Source: Chelydra serpentina
Lineage: Eukaryota; Chordata; Testudines; Chelydridae
Assembly: GCA_037349315.1 (NCBI GenBank)
Contig: JBAIAC010000001.1
Location: 37,386,001-37,450,000 of the forward strand
Reading direction: 5' to 3'
DNA: 64,000 bases
The notes under the pieces are model-generated. The model worked only from the letters and a program-made list of their open reading frames with translations. It ran no database searches and was not told the origin of the DNA. This document shows, in pieces, positions 24,291 to 64,000 of the stretch. Position 1 is the first letter of the stretch; every line of letters begins with the position of its first letter. The position numbers and the translations under genes were made by a program.

Positions 24291-24345
24291 GCGGGGATGG
24301 AGGGAGGGGGAGAGAGAGCGAGAGAGAGAGCGAGAGAATGAATGA
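24291..24345. repeat. GA-rich microsatellite
   Basis: A (GA)n-type stretch with gagagagcgagagagagagc begins where the CR1 copy breaks off. It ends about 165 nt from the TTC27 exon g donor. Confidence 0.85.
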
Positions 24346-24451
24346 GAATGTGCTTTTTCATAATTATGGAAGCAACAGACCAAAACCAGATTAGATTTTA
24401 TTCATAAGCAATTTCACCAAAATAGATGATGGGTCATAGTTTAGTACTTCA

Positions 24452-61194
<36,743 letters not shown>

Positions 61195-61454
61195 CTGCAA
61201 GACAGATAATCAAAGCAATTCTCTGATATTTTTAATCAAAAAACATATTAGAACAGATTTAGTCTCATACCAATTAAAAAACCCTTACAGCCTTAAAATT
61301 TGCTATTTCTTACTGAAAGAAAAACAAACAAAAAAGAAGAAATTCAGTATCCAAGACTGTAGAGCTGTGGGGAGGAAATAATGAGAGTATAAGAACATTC
61401 AGAGTCATCATAATTAATAACAAGTATTTTGGAAGCAATATTAAGTCTCGTGCT

Positions 61455-61637
61455 TCATTGCTTTAGCCAATCTCTATTAGAGATCAGGGTAAGGCCTACC
61501 GTGGGGAGCAGATTAATCCACATCTGCATACTACAGGAGTCTTACATCTTCCTCTGTAGCATTTGGTACTTGCCAGACAGAGACAGAAAACTAGACTACA
61601 TGGACCTTGGGTGTGATCCAGTATGGCCATTCTTATG
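61455..61637 (+). mobile_element. CR1-clade LINE 3' fragment
   Basis: The end atggaccttgggtgtgatcc then agtatggccattcttatg matches the 3' end of the older LINE at 53390-55941. It is 5' truncated. The next element begins immediately after it (gtctggtctacacc at 61639). Confidence 0.75.
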
Positions 61638-62069
61638 GTCTGGTCTACACCACAAAGTTATGTCGACCTAGCTGAGCATGTGGCTACACTTAAATGCATT
61701 TCCTATTGATGTAAGTGCCCCATTATGCCAACATAGTCACACCACCTCCCTCAGTGGCAGAGAGCCATGGCCAACGTATTTAGGTCAAAGCAACATGAGT
61801 GCAGATACCGTGTTACTTACGTCGACCCTAACTGTTCTCCAGAAGCTTTCCCATAATGTCCCACGCTGACCACCCTGGTCACCATTCTGTACTCCACTGC
61901 CAAGGGGTCATGTCGACCAGAGTCACTCCTCCTGACCTTTAAAATCACACACATTTTTGAAATGCCTGTTCCAGATTGCCCCGCTTGACAAGTGCATTTA
62001 GCAGCTCTCCATTGTTGAGTGCAGCTGGCCAGCTGACCATGCCAGCTATATGCTCCTAATGTGCTCCTG

Positions 62070-62584
62070 CCTGGAGGAGACAGATTTTTGCATCTCCTGA
62101 GCCTGCAGGGAGAAGTGGCTGTGCAGGCACAGCTCTGAATCAGCCTTAGAAATGTCAACATCTATGAACAGATTCCTTGGGGGATGCCGGAGAAGGGGTA
62201 CAACAGAGACCAGCTGCAGTGCCCTGTGAAAGCCAAGGAGCTGCAGCAGGCATACAAGAATCCCAGGCAGGCCAAGTCAATCTGGTGCTGAGCCGCAGGC
62301 TTGCTGCTTTTACAATGAGCTGCATGCCACACTCACCGGACACCCCCCCCCCACACACACACACACCCCCACCGGACCCCCCCCACACACACACACCATG
62401 GATACCTCCAAGAAGCCCAAGTCACAGGCCCCTGCCGTTAACAGCAAGAAGGAGGAGGTGGAAGAGGAACAAGGAGGAGTATGGGGGAACAGATGACCAA
62501 GGGATCCAGTTGCGCAGCAAGCCGGGACCTGTTTTTGACTCCACTTCAGTTCTGCTAGTCAAACACAGGCAAGCCCAATGCAGG
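62070..62584 (+). pseudogene. SANT/Myb-like gene, exon 1, badly broken (copy 2)
   Basis: Remnants read LHLLSLQGEVAVQAQL, RNVNIYEQIPWGMPEKGYNR, DQLQCPVKAKELQQAYKNPR, then in another frame GAEPQACCFYNELHATLTG. This aligns with copy 1 at 1311-1853 (YEQISRCMVERGHDRDTLQC, KELWNAYHKVRE, ELDAILGG). An acidic stretch follows, and a donor GGTAAGT starts at 62585. A (CCCCCCACAC)-type simple repeat at 62342-62396 has grown inside it. Stops and frameshifts are numerous. Confidence 0.7.
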
Positions 62585-62739
62585 GTAAGTGTGTAGATAA
62601 CTTTTTAACTACAGGAGTGGAACTCCCAAAATAGCAGGGAACATCTTTTGACTTTTCATTAATTTACTTGTGCTACAAGAGGAAGTGGTACAACCAAGAG
62701 AGGCAGAGTTGCTATCTGCTTTTCATTCCCCTATTGAGT

Positions 62740-63053
62740 TTGGTGTGAGGGTCCATGCAGAGCAATTTGTTTATGTACACAGAGATGTCCTTTGAATCCT
62801 CCTGAGAGATCTTGATGACACTTTCATGGAAGTACCCTGCAATCCTCTGCCAAAAGTTTCTAGAGAGGGCTGCCTTATTTTGTCCTCAGCAGTAGGACAC
62901 TTTCCCATGCTGCTCAGCAATAACTTCGGCAGGCACCATTGCAGTACACAAACTCGGAGCATACGGGCTCAGGTGACTTTGGGACGCCAGCAGTAGCTAT
63001 GCCTGCTCCCCGTTACTCTCAGGAGTGAGATAGCAGCAAAAATCACCACCGCC
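62740..63053 (-). pseudogene. Antisense ORF of the SANT/Myb element (copy 2), broken
   Basis: It starts after an acceptor TTTTCCACAG at the same place as in copy 1 (exon from 63053). AISLLRV is followed by damaged sequence, then NKAALSRNFWQRIAGYFHES and KISQEDSKDISVYINKLLCM. The shared parts with copy 1 (ISLLRV; NKAAL-RN-WQRIA-Y-HES; EDS-----IN-L-C) show common ancestry. The frame is broken by stops and shifts. Function unknown. Confidence 0.6.
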
Positions 63054-63339
63054 TGTGGAAAACGGTGCCAATATTCAGTGGCATCATCCTATACCACTAA
63101 ATGCATGCAATTGAGCAAATCCCTCCTCATTTTCTGAGCCACCCGCAGGCCATACTCATGGTGGTTGTTGCTGTGACTGATGCTGCACAAGGAATCCCAA
63201 GCAGAAGTGAGACGGTAATGCTTAAAACTTTAATGGAGCAAGCAGAGAGTTCAGCATCTTACATTTCGCTTTCTGCAGTAAATACACTTACAATGGTACC
63301 TCTGTGTATTTTATCTGCGGCTGCTGCCATCGTGAACTT

Positions 63340-63645
63340 CAGGGTCTCCCCCTCCACACCCTCAGAATGCCTAAGCCAAGTAAGGAGAAAGAAGAGGACT
63401 CGGGATGACTTGTTCAATAAGATCCCGCAAGCCAGTGCTACACTGGACTGAACACAGGGCCTGGAGGTGAATATTGCAGACAGCCTGGAGAAGGAAAGAG
63501 TGGAGGGGAAAAAGGCCCAGGAGTCCCAGAAGAAAAAGGAGAGGGAGATGCATGAGGACATAACAGGGCTTCTCAGACAGCAAACATAGATGTTGCAGAC
63601 TCTGGTGGACCTGTATGTTCAATCAATCTCAGGCTCGCCTCCCTC
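63340..63645 (+). pseudogene. SANT/Myb-like gene, exon 2 with coiled coil (copy 2)
   Basis: It reads QVRRKKRTRDDLFNKIPQAS, then after a stop NIADSLEKERVEGKKAQES, EMHEDITGLLRQQT and, after another stop, MLQTLVDLYVQSISGSPPSQ. The basic patch followed by a charged helix and leucine-rich end is the usual C-terminal layout of turtle SANT/Myb transposon proteins as I recall. Two in-frame stops (near 63448 and 63588) disable it. The exact acceptor is uncertain. Confidence 0.65.
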
Positions 63646-64000
63646 ACAGCCCATTGAGAACACAATATCCCACCTCAACATTTCATGTGGCATTGGAGGT
63701 CACAGCAGTATTGGGGGTCACTACCACTGTATGCTGAGGGACATTAAAGACAATCGCATTTTCACATACACTAACCTTGAAAGCCAGGGTTGGTGTATAA
63801 GTAGCTGAAATGGACATGAATGTTCTTTCCCTTTAATACATTCATAGAACAGAACTTAAGTTTTTAATGTTTTAAAATTACATGGGGTTTTTTTGCACTG
63901 ATTTTGTTACAGAATAAAATTCTATTATTTAGAACATAATTCATCTTTATTAGTTCACAACGTATGTGGCCAAGTGCTCAGCAGTTCTGAAAGGAACCAA

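Larger units (their letters stand above)
61640..64000 (+). mobile_element. SANT/Myb-type transposon remnant, copy 2 (continues past the window)
   Basis: It starts like turtle PIF/Harbinger-type ends (tctggtctacaccacaaagt then tatgtcgacc). It contains the SANT/Myb exon 1 remnant, an antisense ORF remnant, exon 2 with a coiled coil and a polyadenylation signal AATAAA at 63913-63918. The right terminus was not found and may lie beyond 64000. Confidence 0.6.

Noticed and set aside
62335..62400. Regular CCCCCCACACAC pattern
   Set aside because: Simple-sequence growth inside the broken SANT/Myb exon, with no independent feature.

Overview
This is a vertebrate nuclear window, most probably from a cryptodiran turtle. 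The pointers are tRNA-derived SINEs of the tortoise PolIII type, a heavy load of CR1-clade LINEs, many short elements with 3-bp TAA/TTA duplications, hAT remnants with 8-bp duplications, and SANT/Myb-like transposon genes of the kind I recall from turtle genomes. The species call is inference from repeats.

The only host gene I can support is TTC27 (tetratricopeptide repeat protein 27), on the minus strand. Seven internal coding exons lie at 61065-61194, 57518-57658, 47492-47594, 38801-38965, 35751-35887, 30534-30646 and 24509-24575. All have GT-AG borders, and their phases join into one open frame of about 285 codons, roughly residues 90-375 of a protein of about 840. The 5' exons lie beyond 64000. 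Everything below 24509 is a single intron of at least 24.5 kb with no further exon that I can recognise. The TPR-rich C-terminal half is therefore outside the window.

The rest is intron filled with mobile DNA, much of it nested. From low to high coordinate: a broken SANT/Myb element with an antisense ORF (1.3-2.3 kb); a fold-back retroposon with a 14-bp target duplication (3.47-3.68 kb); a cluster of short TAA/TTA elements, two of them CpG-rich with perfect hairpins (7.4-12.6 kb); a CR1 copy lacking its 3' end (22.4-24.3 kb), beside the last TTC27 exon; an LTR-like region split by a hAT element (32.9-35.0 kb); further hAT, short-element and LTR remnants, including a solo LTR with a 5-bp duplication (39.3-45.3 kb); a CR1 copy inserted in a hAT element (48.7-51.3 kb); an older CR1-clade LINE carrying an inserted SINE (53.4-55.9 kb); an inverted pair of hAT copies (58.3-60.3 kb); and a second SANT/Myb plus antisense-ORF element (61.6-64.0 kb).

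The least explained items are the SANT/Myb element with an antisense ORF inside its intron, seen in two diverged copies; the 83-bp-arm fold-back insertion; and a GC-rich core shared by three hAT-like elements with different ends. All reading frames here other than TTC27 look like transposon remnants or chance frames in repeats.
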